A stretch of DNA of 50,339 bases from an uncultured bacterium. GTDB taxonomy: Bacteria > Bacillota > Clostridia > Lachnospirales > Lachnospiraceae. The notes below the pieces were generated by a model. That model had not been told where the DNA came from, ran no database searches, and saw nothing but the letters and a program-made list of their open reading frames with translations. Made by a program: the position numbers and the translations under genes. The DNA is taken from positions 1-50,339 of the forward strand of contig CAJMNR010000030.1 of NCBI GenBank assembly GCA_905214875.1, given 5' to 3'. Positions 1 to 6,682 of the stretch are shown here, one piece after another (within the stretch, counting starts at the first letter, position 1; every line of letters starts with the position of its first letter).

Positions 1-31
1 CAGAGCGTGTTTCTTCTCGTTCTATTATTCT

Positions 32-238
32 CTATTCTTTTTTGTACTCAAGCAGATCTCCTGGCTGACAGTCTAACACCTCACATATGGCCTCTAATGT
101 TGAAAATCGTACCGCCTTTACTTTTCCCGTTTTCAAATTTGACAAATTTACATTAGAGATTCCGACGCTCTGTGCCAGTTCATTCAATGACATCTTCCGA
201 TCTGCCATAACGCGATCAAGTCTTAAAATAATTGGCAT
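32..238 (-). CDS. Cro/CI-type HTH regulator (YozG-like)
   Basis: This 68-residue protein is almost entirely one helix-turn-helix domain of the Xre/Cro family. The segment from about residue 12 (LNELAQSVGISNVNLSNLKTG) is the recognition helix pair, followed by the typical C-terminal helix ending in DLLEY. Small regulators of this type usually act as autorepressors or control the adjacent membrane protein. It lies 11 bp downstream of the DUF2975 gene on the same strand, so the two almost certainly form one transcript, a pairing commonly seen in Firmicutes. No sensor domain is visible and the signal is unknown. The family assignment is secure; the target genes are inferred only from context. Confidence 0.9.
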   Translation of the reverse strand: MPIILRLDRVMADRKMSLNELAQSVGISNVNLSNLKTGKVKAVRFSTLEAICEVLDCQPGDLLEYKKE

Positions 239-249
239 ACTTCTTCCTC

Positions 250-849
250 CTATAATGTAGTATCCTGTTCCTCTTGCAACAATCCTCCGTATTGGAAAAT
301 TTCTACCAGTACTAACACAAGCATTCCAACTAACACATTGGCTAAATCCAATGGATTCCGAATAATCAGATTACCAAAGACAATGGTGGACATGCCTGCC
401 TGTATGACGAAATTTGAGAACAACCCTTGAAGAATACATAATACTCCAATCATCCGCAACCATTTAGAACCTTTTCCTACAAATGGCGAGTAGTTTTTTT
501 TCGTATCCATTAAGATTTTCCGTGTGCCTAACAAGATAAATAGCCAAGGTAATACATTTACCAGTAAGTCTAGGAATGTAAACGTCACAACAAATGTCTT
601 GCTGCTATACTGGGCATTTTGATATGGAACCAAGCTTTCTCCCACATGCCTTTCTCCTAGATAAGCCTCCTTATAATGCCATGCTCCCGATTCATACGTC
701 ACACTACATGCCTCACTATCCTTGCTAAGCGTGCCAATCGTATTTAATGCTCCAACTAAAAGTTGTAACATTATTAGTGCTAAGAAAAAATACACCAAAT
801 ACATACATCGTTTGCATCGAACCCTCATTCTTGTAACTTCTTCCTTCAT
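250..849 (-). CDS. DUF2975 family membrane protein
   Basis: This 199-residue integral membrane protein has four hydrophobic segments, at roughly residues 17-38, 83-105, 128-152 and 160-185, and a charged N-terminus (MKEEVTRMRVRCKRCM). Length, topology and pairing with a small HTH gene match the DUF2975 family, whose function is not established. It is the first gene of a two-gene unit with the HTH regulator downstream. An alternative start at the internal Met (MRVRCK) is possible. I infer a membrane partner or target of the regulator; nothing catalytic is visible. Confidence 0.75.
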   Translation of the reverse strand: MKEEVTRMRVRCKRCMYLVYFFLALIMLQLLVGALNTIGTLSKDSEACSVTYESGAWHYKEAYLGERHVGESLVPYQNAQYSSKTFVVTFTFLDLLVNVLPWLFILLGTRKILMDTKKNYSPFVGKGSKWLRMIGVLCILQGLFSNFVIQAGMSTIVFGNLIIRNPLDLANVLVGMLVLVLVEIFQYGGLLQEEQDTTL

Positions 850-1019
850 ACCTATCGCTTCCTTTCTACAATAAGTATATGTTTGCTTTTAATGATTGAT
901 GACAATTTTTTAATGTTTATCATTAATTTTTTTATGTTTATTTATAATCATTTTTCTATAACATTCCTGCATAAACCATGCACATTTTCATATCTTATAC
1001 ATACTATATACTAACGAAA

Positions 1020-1035
1020 GTTTCCTTAGGCTAAA
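1020..1035 (+). promoter_or_regulatory. Candidate DtxR/MntR-type operator before feoA
   Basis: The 16-mer GTTTCCTTAGGCTAAA matches 13 of 16 positions of the B. subtilis MntR box in its reverse orientation (GTTTCCTTAAGGCAAA, from memory). It lies between a likely -10 box (TATACT, 1007-1012) and the feoA ribosome binding site, a position suited to repression. A DtxR/MntR-family gene is encoded at 2483-2935. The site is inferred from pattern only. Confidence 0.45.
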
Positions 1036-1052
1036 AATGTAAAGAGGTTATT

Positions 1053-1292
1053 ATGTATCAGAATTTATCAGAATTAAAAATCGGTGAATCAGGCACCGTT
1101 TCAAATATAAAGACTAGCGGCTCCATGAGACGCAGACTACTAGATCTAGGCATAGTAGAAGGCACAAAAATCAGTTGCCTTCATAAAAGTCCATCCGGAA
1201 GTCCCGTTGCTTACACGATTCGCGGCGCGGTCATCGCTCTTAGGACGGATGACTCCAAAGATATTTTAATTACCTGCTCTAACGATGAATGA
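1053..1292 (+). CDS. feoA: FeoA family protein
   Basis: This 79-residue SH3-like protein has the FeoA pattern: an N-terminal LSELKIGESGTV strand, RRRLLDLGIVEGTKI in the middle, and a C-terminal AVIALRTDDSKDILI strand. FeoA is a small cytosolic partner of the ferrous iron transporter FeoB. The start is supported by AAGAGG 6 bp upstream. A strong bidirectional terminator follows the gene, and the next gene is a degenerate FeoB-like protein rather than a transporter. Its partner here is therefore unclear; a full FeoB may be encoded elsewhere. Control by the nearby DtxR/MntR-type repressor is inferred from the operator-like site upstream. Confidence 0.9.
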   Translation: MYQNLSELKIGESGTVSNIKTSGSMRRRLLDLGIVEGTKISCLHKSPSGSPVAYTIRGAVIALRTDDSKDILITCSNDE

Positions 1293-1311
1293 ATAAACAA
1301 TTTCATAATAT

Positions 1312-1370
1312 AATATAAAAACGGCGTTTCTTACACTTGTACTTAACATGTAATACGCCGTTTTTATATT
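1312..1370. terminator. Bidirectional hairpin between feoA and the feoB-like gene
   Basis: AATATAAAAACGGCGT (1312-1327) is a perfect 16-bp inverted repeat with 1355-1370. The 27-nt loop carries an extra TTACA/TGTAA pairing. T-runs follow the GC stem on both strands. It would end feoA transcription, so the downstream gene needs readthrough or its own promoter. Confidence 0.85.
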
Positions 1371-1451
1371 AAGCTGCACATAGATGTCAAATGAAGACTT
1401 AAGCATTTGCTGACTATGTTTGACGTTAACAATGATAGAAAGGATGTAAGT

Positions 1452-2339
1452 ATGAGAGAATATACCATTGCACTTGCAGGTCCTCCTTACTCGGAAACAA
1501 TACATGTATTTAATGCACTTACAGGAATGAACCAATGTACTGAATACTGGCCTGGAACTATGTTAAAGAAATTGCAGGGAAAATTCTTAGATGGTGACAT
1601 TGCCTATCATTTTCTTTGCCTTCCTGATGTAAGCACCTTGCTTTCCCGTAGTGAGAAAGAAACAATCATTCAAAACATTCTTATGCTTTCGCCACCTGAC
1701 GCTACCGTCATAATCTGTGATGCGTCTAACATGAAGGAGACTCTTTCTTTCCTGTTACAAGTACTTGAGCTCACCCAAAAAGTGCTTGTATTTGTCATTA
1801 CAAAAGGAAGCAATGATCAAGCAATTGATTTTGATGTCCTCTCTTCCCTCTTAAAGATTCCATTTATCGTTGCGCCTTATCGAAAAACAGAAGGACTTGT
1901 TACGCTTATTGATACCTTAGATTACTTAATCAATACCTCGGATTGTGAACCTTATCTTCTCCCCTACCCACCTATTCTTGAAGAAGTAATAGATTGCCTG
2001 CTTCCTTATCTTTACGATTACATAGAAGACTCCGTTGCAGCAAGGTGGGTTGCCACACGTTTACTTGCCAATGATCCTTGCTACGATTCTCTAGTTAAGG
2101 ATTCCAAACCGCTCGTTCGTATGATTACTTCCATTCAAGACTCTCTGTCTGCTGCCGGAATCGATCTTGACTGCTATAACTCTCTGCTTAAATCCGCATA
2201 TGATACAGAAGCCGCTAACCTTTTATCCAAAAGTTTATCACAGGAAGTTACGGCACCTAGAAATCTGCGTTTGACTTACATATTCCTTTCTATTCTTCTT
2301 TTACTTGGAATCGTACTTATTCTTATACTCAGACTGTAG
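1452..2339 (+). CDS. Degenerate FeoB-like pseudo-GTPase with one C-terminal TM
   Basis: This 295-residue protein aligns with the cytosolic part of FeoB but has lost the GTPase signatures. ALAG-PPYSETIHVFNALTG (residues 7-25) sits where FeoB has GNPNSGKTTLFNALTG; the P-loop Lys and the following Thr are replaced. TEYWPGTMLKK replaces the G2 region, CLPD (56-59) replaces DLPG, and no NxxD is seen at the G4 position. The FeoB helical S domain is still recognisable (RWVATRLLANDPCYDSLV). A single hydrophobic helix at the C-terminus replaces the whole permease. ATG 1452 is chosen over 1407 because AAAGGA precedes it by about 7 nt. It is probably a membrane-tethered scaffold or regulatory partner of FeoA. 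It is not obviously a decayed gene, because the frame is intact and the core hydrophobic pattern is kept. Confidence 0.7.
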   Translation: MREYTIALAGPPYSETIHVFNALTGMNQCTEYWPGTMLKKLQGKFLDGDIAYHFLCLPDVSTLLSRSEKETIIQNILMLSPPDATVIICDASNMKETLSFLLQVLELTQKVLVFVITKGSNDQAIDFDVLSSLLKIPFIVAPYRKTEGLVTLIDTLDYLINTSDCEPYLLPYPPILEEVIDCLLPYLYDYIEDSVAARWVATRLLANDPCYDSLVKDSKPLVRMITSIQDSLSAAGIDLDCYNSLLKSAYDTEAANLLSKSLSQEVTAPRNLRLTYIFLSILLLLGIVLILILRL

Positions 2340-2443
2340 ACAAATAAAAACTTTCATTCAATACATAGTTTTTCTTGTGGGGAAAGTTTGAAACCCATCG
2401 GTTTTCATTTTCATCAGTAGGCCTACGCGAGTGAACGTAAATT

Positions 2444-2472
2444 GAGGCCAAACGCTTTTTGTGTTTGGCCTC
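2444..2472. terminator. Hairpin between convergent feoB-like and dtxR-like genes
   Basis: GAGGCCAAAC (2444-2453) pairs with GTTTGGCCTC (2463-2472) around a 9-nt loop. T-rich tails are weak on both sides, so it is a likely but not ideal terminator. Confidence 0.5.
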
Positions 2473-2482
2473 ATATCATTGA

Positions 2483-2935
2483 TTATAGTGATTTATGGTC
2501 ACTGTTATTGATTTCCTGAATGACAGGAATTAATTTTTGCATATTTAAGACGGTCCGCTTATCCAAATAATGCTCGATTTTTTCTGCTATCTCTAGCTCA
2601 TCTTCCGTTTCATTTACTACTTGAAAAAACTCATTGATTACATTATGTCGATAAAGAAAGTATCTGCCGATTCCCCATCCTTTGATTGTAGGTTTAATGA
2701 TTCCATAAGGTTCGAATTCTACATACTCTGCATCTTTTAATCGATTTACCATCTTAGAAACAGAACTTGGCCTGACATTTAAGCGCTCCGCCAAATCATT
2801 GACACGTACAAATTTATTGGAACAACATGCTCTGCAAATCATCTCCAAGTAGTCTTCCATTGCATAAGACAGCTCACTATGCTCTTTCTTCTCATATCCC
2901 TTCAAGGTGTAATAATCATTATTTCCCATACCCAC
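2483..2935 (-). CDS. DtxR/MntR family metal-dependent repressor
   Basis: This 150-residue regulator has the DtxR/MntR architecture. An N-terminal winged helix runs from AMEDYLEMI through VRVNDLAERLNVRPSSVSKMV to the wing EFEPYGIIKPT. An all-helical dimerisation and metal-binding domain follows. The AEKIEHYLD segment keeps the E-x2-E-H spacing of the MntR metal ligands, and RHNVINEFF supplies the preceding His. There is no SH3 domain, so it is of the MntR size class. The start is either GTG 2935 (AGAGG 5 nt upstream) or ATG 2929. It is convergent with the feoA/feoB-like genes, and a candidate binding site lies before feoA. Whether it senses Fe or Mn cannot be read with confidence. Confidence 0.85.
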   Translation of the reverse strand: MGMGNNDYYTLKGYEKKEHSELSYAMEDYLEMICRACCSNKFVRVNDLAERLNVRPSSVSKMVNRLKDAEYVEFEPYGIIKPTIKGWGIGRYFLYRHNVINEFFQVVNETEDELEIAEKIEHYLDKRTVLNMQKLIPVIQEINNSDHKSL

Positions 2936-2991
2936 TTGGTCCTCTATATTCGCTCTAAAATTTGTTATTTTAAATATATGAGGCCATGTTT

Positions 2992-3834
2992 CTATTCATT
3001 CTTTAAGTATGCATTTAACTCATCAAGTCGATCAAGTGCCATCTGATAGCCCATGTCATACGTTTCTTTTAAGATATTTACGTCTTTTTCAAACGATTCT
3101 ACCGGTTTGCTTGGACGGAAAACGAATACTTCCTTCTTTTTCTCTAATTCCTTGATATACTTTGTCGTCTCATTGTAGCCGATATGCCGTGTCAGCAGCG
3201 CATTCGATATCTTTGGATATTTACGACGATAAAACTTAGCTACCATTTTTGCCTCTCTGCTTACGTCTTTAATATAATCTTCTGGTCTTGTAAGAATTAC
3301 GATATTCTTATTGCATCCATCTTCCATTGCTTTTCGAAGTGGAATCGGATCACTGAGTCCACCATCATAATATGGAGTCTTATTAATCATGATTGCAGGG
3401 AACACTAATGGCAACGCACAAGTAGCTCGTAACATGTTACAGCGACGGTCCATCTTCAATCCGTCAAAATATGTTGGATTTCCAGTCAATGCATTTGTCG
3501 CTACAACTACGACCTTTCCTTGAAACGATCGATATGTCTTCCAATCAAATTTCTCTAATTGATTCGGAACTTCATCGTATACAAAATCCAATCCAAAAAT
3601 ACTTCTTTGTTTAATCAGGTTTCTTTTTCCTATATAACGAGTATCGTTTCTATATTTTGAAAACACTCTTAAGTTTCTTCCAGATTGTTTTGAAATATAA
3701 GAAACACCATTGCTGATTCCTGCACTTGCACCGATACAGTAATCAACCATGATGTCATTGTCTAATAGAGCATCCATAACACCTGCACTAAAAATGGCAC
3801 GGAAACTGCCGCCTTCTAATACTAAGCCAACCAT
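2992..3834 (-). CDS. Patatin-like phospholipase family protein
   Basis: This 280-residue protein has the patatin hallmarks. LVLEGGSFRAIFSAGVMDALL near the N-terminus is the oxyanion glycine region, CIGASAGISNG carries the nucleophile in GxSxG, and YYDGGLSDPIPLRKA carries the catalytic Asp in DGG. The expected activity is Ser-Asp dyad acyl hydrolysis of lipids. There is no signal peptide or membrane segment, so it acts in the cytosol or at the inner membrane face. It lies 51 bp downstream of the Gx transporter-like gene and 56 bp upstream of the DtxR-like gene, all on the same strand, so cotranscription is possible. The physiological substrate is unknown. Confidence 0.9.
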   Translation of the reverse strand: MVGLVLEGGSFRAIFSAGVMDALLDNDIMVDYCIGASAGISNGVSYISKQSGRNLRVFSKYRNDTRYIGKRNLIKQRSIFGLDFVYDEVPNQLEKFDWKTYRSFQGKVVVVATNALTGNPTYFDGLKMDRRCNMLRATCALPLVFPAIMINKTPYYDGGLSDPIPLRKAMEDGCNKNIVILTRPEDYIKDVSREAKMVAKFYRRKYPKISNALLTRHIGYNETTKYIKELEKKKEVFVFRPSKPVESFEKDVNILKETYDMGYQMALDRLDELNAYLKNE

Positions 3835-3885
3835 TTTATGTCCCTCCTATTTATATCTATGTATGCAAGTACTTTCGTACTTGAC

Positions 3886-4383
3886 TTAGTATCGTAGTAA
3901 TACTTTTAGGCGTTTCGTAATCTCTCCACCTAAAATTCCAATTACTACACCAGAAACAATACCAAAAGCTAGTAAAAATGGCAAGTAGCCAACCAAAGCT
4001 TTTGTTTCCAACATAATCATTGCAACACCAATTTGACCAACGTTATGGAAGATTGCGCCCAATACGCTAACCCCGATAATGCTGAATAAATTAAACTTCT
4101 TTACCAATGCCATCACAGCAAAGCTTAAAAGTCCGCCTGCAATACTATATAACATGGTATTCAAATTACCAAATGTGAATCCCACTAAAATTACACGTAT
4201 AATAGAAACAACAAAAGCTTCTTTCGTTCCTAGTAAATATAACGTTGAAAGTACAACGATATTAGCAAGTCCTAGCTTCATGCCTGGAACTGCAAAATTA
4301 AAAGGAATCAATGCTTCGATATAACTAAATATAAATGCAAGTGCAACTAATACACCAAATGTTGCAACTTTTTTCGTTGACAC
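3886..4383 (-). CDS. Gx transporter family membrane protein (EetB/HepS-I-like)
   Basis: This 165-residue, very hydrophobic protein has five or six membrane segments and the conserved motifs of PF07456 (ALIPF, PGMKLGLANIVVL, IRVILVGFTFGNLNTMLYSIAGG, HNVGQI). The family is historically annotated as heptaprenyl diphosphate synthase component I, but it resembles small-molecule transporters (ThiW/ECF S-component type). It is 25 bp downstream of the NusG-domain-II gene and 0.5 kb from the FMN-binding gene. The same pair occurs, as I recall, as EetA/EetB in the flavin-based electron transfer loci of Listeria and lactobacilli. I infer a role in a membrane redox module; the substrate is unknown. Confidence 0.75.
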   Translation of the reverse strand: MSTKKVATFGVLVALAFIFSYIEALIPFNFAVPGMKLGLANIVVLSTLYLLGTKEAFVVSIIRVILVGFTFGNLNTMLYSIAGGLLSFAVMALVKKFNLFSIIGVSVLGAIFHNVGQIGVAMIMLETKALVGYLPFLLAFGIVSGVVIGILGGEITKRLKVLLRY

Positions 4384-4408
4384 TATCGCTCTCCGCCTTT
4401 CAATCTAA

Positions 4409-4777
4409 CTAATTCGCAATAGAATCTAAAGACTTTTCTTCTTCACTTTCTATCGTAACCATAACTAAGTGTGGTAAACAGATAATCATTTCTCCATTAT
4501 AATGAATTGCTTTTTGATTTACGCAGATTTGATCGGAACAATCTGCAGATACCATTTTAGCATAACCATCTTTAATTTCCAGCACATTTGTGTGATCATC
4601 ATATTTTATCTCGATTGTTTGGTCTTTGTAAAGGTCTGCCGTTTGATAAGTTTGTCCATTTACTTGAATTACAACCTTAGCATTTTTTGCTTCTTCTCGG
4701 TTTAACAAGAAATAACCACCTAATCCAAGGGCCAATACTGCAATAACTGCTATTAATATTACATCATTCTTTTTCAT
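4409..4777 (-). CDS. NusG domain II-containing membrane-anchored protein
   Basis: This 122-residue protein has one N-terminal membrane anchor (residues 4-22, DVILIAVIAVLALGLGGYF) followed by an extracytoplasmic beta domain. The C-terminal part MVSADCSDQICVNQKAI...ICLPHLVMVTIE is typical of the PF07009 NusG_II family, with two nearby Cys (C-x4-C) and a third Cys in ICLPH. The start at 4777 is chosen because GGAGG lies 5 nt upstream; the longer reading starting at 4816 lacks a ribosome binding site. It is followed closely by the Gx transporter-like gene, the usual arrangement for this pair. Confidence 0.85.
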   Translation of the reverse strand: MKKNDVILIAVIAVLALGLGGYFLLNREEAKNAKVVIQVNGQTYQTADLYKDQTIEIKYDDHTNVLEIKDGYAKMVSADCSDQICVNQKAIHYNGEMIICLPHLVMVTIESEEEKSLDSIAN

Positions 4778-4827
4778 GAATTCCTCCATATGCTTATAAC
4801 TTAACAAGTATACCATAACTAATTCAA

Positions 4828-4859
4828 GGGTGTACTTTTAAATGGTACACCCTTTTTTT
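4828..4859 (+). terminator. Plus-strand intrinsic terminator in a minus-strand operon
   Basis: GGGTGTAC (4828-4835) pairs with GTACACCC (4845-4852) and is followed by seven Ts on the plus strand. Both flanking genes are on the minus strand. On that strand the hairpin is followed by TTGAATT, which makes only a weak terminator. Confidence 0.6.
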
Positions 4860-4883
4860 GATTCCTATGCAATACTATATTTA

Positions 4884-5378
4884 TTATTTATTTGCTTGAA
4901 TAAAGTTATAAGCGCTGTTGATGCCTTCTTCTACTGCTTTAGAAGAGAAAGTAGCACCTGTTACAGCTTCAATTTCAGTTCCTGTACCGTTAGAACCTTT
5001 TAATTGAACTGGAGCGGCAACGCCTTGAAGTGTTGCTGTGTATTCAGCATCACCAATTTTAGAACCAAGACCTGCTGTTTCTTTGTTTTCTCCAAGTTCC
5101 ATACCGGATACAGTTGTTCCATCTGCTTCAAAGCTGATTGTAAGTTCAACATCTCCACCGAAACCTTTTGTTGAAGTTACAATTTTATATCCTGTAACAT
5201 TTCCATCTTTATCTTGCATCTTAGAAGCTTCTTTTACACCTTCAGCACCATTTACATCCATAGCTACTGCTTCATCTGTGTTTTTTGCTTTTAAGAAATC
5301 TGTTCCCCAAATTGTAAAAGCAGTTACTGCTACTACAAATAATCCTGCGATAATTCCTGCGTATTTTTTATCTCTCAT
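4884..5378 (-). CDS. FMN-binding domain protein, RnfG/NqrC-like
   Basis: This 164-residue protein has an N-terminal membrane anchor (residues 6-28) and one FMN_bind domain. EAVTGATFSSKAVEEGI near the C-terminus matches the [S/T]GAT motif in which Thr is covalently flavinylated by ApbE, as in RnfG and NqrC. Its lone anchor and lack of other Rnf subunits nearby suggest a free-standing extracytoplasmic flavoprotein. The apbE-like gene is divergent, 200 bp away, and the NusG-II and Gx genes lie downstream on the same strand. I infer an electron carrier outside the membrane, similar in concept to PplA of Listeria but with only one flavin site. Confidence 0.88.
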   Translation of the reverse strand: MRDKKYAGIIAGLFVVAVTAFTIWGTDFLKAKNTDEAVAMDVNGAEGVKEASKMQDKDGNVTGYKIVTSTKGFGGDVELTISFEADGTTVSGMELGENKETAGLGSKIGDAEYTATLQGVAAPVQLKGSNGTGTEIEAVTGATFSSKAVEEGINSAYNFIQANK

Positions 5379-5517
5379 GTTTCCTCCACATAATTACATT
5401 ACTATATTTTGTTAATGTATTGCATAATTTTCTATTAAATCTTTTGTGAAAATAGTATCATAAATAAGGCCTTGTGTAAAGTAGTATTTATTGAAACTTT
5501 TTTAATCTTTGAATCCC

Positions 5518-5546
5518 TTGACATTTTTATACAACACCAATACAAT
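5518..5546 (+). promoter_or_regulatory. Promoter of the apbE-like gene
   Basis: TTGACA (5518-5523), a 17-bp spacer, and TACAAT (5541-5546) form a near-consensus vegetative promoter. It lies about 33 bp upstream of the start codon, with AAAGGAG between. Confidence 0.8.
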
Positions 5547-5578
5547 CGTTAATAGAATAACAAGATAAAGGAGTAATC

Positions 5579-6631
5579 ATGACGCTTATAAAAACAAAAC
5601 GCATAGCTAGAAAAGCACTTTCTCTTCTATGCCTTGCCACTCTTTTTACCGGAATGTTAAGTGGCTGTTCAACAAAAAAAGAAGAAGCATGGGATGGCAC
5701 ATATATCACCGATTCCAGATTCTTATTAAATACCATTGTCCAATTGACACTTTATGATTCCAAAGACACTAGCATCTTAGAAGGTGCTTTTGATGTATGT
5801 GAAAGCTATGAAGAAGTTTATAGCCGTACATTAAAATCCAGTGAATTATACAAATTAAATGCCCGTACACTTCCTGAAAAAGACGGAAAGTATACTGTTT
5901 CTGATGATTTAGCCGACTTAATTACAAAAGCGCTTCATTACAGCCAGATAAGTAATGGTGCGTTCGACCTTACAATTGCTCCTGTCAGCAGCCTATGGAA
6001 CTTTACAAGTTCCGATCCAGTGCTTCCTGACGATGCCAAGATTAAAAAAGGCTTAAAACATATTGATTACAACAAGGTTCACGTAGAAGGCAATCAAGTT
6101 TGGTTTGATGATGATAAGACAACCATTGACTTAGGTGCTATCGCAAAAGGCTTTATTGCAGACCGCATCAAAGATTACCTTCTGAAAAATAATGTAAGCA
6201 GTGCAATGATTAACCTTGGCGGAAACGTACTTTGTGTCGGTGAGAAGCCAGATGGCTCTGCATTCAATGTTGGCATTCAAATGCCATTTGCAGATCGTAA
6301 CGAAACGTGTGCCATTATGGAACTTAGAGATATGTCCGTGGTAAGTTCCGGTATCTATGAACGTTACATCACAGTTGGTGGTAAGAGCTATCACCATATC
6401 TTAAATCCAAAGACAGGGTATTCCTATGAGAATAATCTAGTAGCTGTCACTATCGTAAGCAAAGAATCCGTTGTTGGCGATGGACTTAGCACTTCTGTCT
6501 TTGCATTAGGACTCGAAAAAGGGCTAGAACTTATTGATTCCCTTGATGACGTATATGCTGTATTTATTACAGATGACTACGAACTTCATTACTCAGATGG
6601 TTTTAAAGAAGCCATTACAGTAAAAGAATAG
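5579..6631 (+). CDS. apbE: FAD:protein FMN transferase (ApbE), lipoprotein
   Basis: This 350-residue exported lipoprotein has a signal peptide (ALSLLCLATLFTGMLSGC) with the lipobox LSGC, followed by the ApbE fold. Recognisable motifs are VSSLWNF, the central DLGAIAKGFIADRI, INLGGNVLCVG, and HHILNPKTGYSY with VVGDGLSTSVFALG. ApbE transfers FMN from FAD onto a Thr of partner proteins outside the membrane, using Mg. The obvious partner is the FMN-binding protein encoded divergently next door. It has its own strong promoter. Length is normal for the family. Confidence 0.95.
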   Translation: MTLIKTKRIARKALSLLCLATLFTGMLSGCSTKKEEAWDGTYITDSRFLLNTIVQLTLYDSKDTSILEGAFDVCESYEEVYSRTLKSSELYKLNARTLPEKDGKYTVSDDLADLITKALHYSQISNGAFDLTIAPVSSLWNFTSSDPVLPDDAKIKKGLKHIDYNKVHVEGNQVWFDDDKTTIDLGAIAKGFIADRIKDYLLKNNVSSAMINLGGNVLCVGEKPDGSAFNVGIQMPFADRNETCAIMELRDMSVVSSGIYERYITVGGKSYHHILNPKTGYSYENNLVAVTIVSKESVVGDGLSTSVFALGLEKGLELIDSLDDVYAVFITDDYELHYSDGFKEAITVKE

Positions 6632-6635
6632 AACC

Positions 6636-6676
6636 AAAAAAATCCTGCATCCATATTTTCTGGGTGCAGGATTTTC
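6636..6676. terminator. Bidirectional terminator, apbE / response regulator
   Basis: AATCCTGCATCCA pairs with TGGGTGCAGGATT, flanked by A- and T-runs, between two convergent genes. It can serve both. Confidence 0.85.
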
Positions 6677-6682
6677 TTGTTC

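Noticed and set aside
2415..2445. Possible second dispersed repeat: CGCGAGTGAACGTAAATTG here and TTCGCGTAAATT at about 40663, both before terminators
   Set aside because: Only about 10 bases agree and the flanks differ; too short to claim a repeat from two sites.
3866..3883. CAAGTAC/GTACTTG hairpin as terminator between the Gx and patatin genes
   Set aside because: No T-run follows on the minus strand; it may be an mRNA structure but is not supported as a terminator.
5038..5415. Plus-strand ORF of 125 residues opposite the FMN-binding gene
   Set aside because: It is the antisense of a clearly conserved gene, has no ribosome site, and its composition follows the opposite frame.
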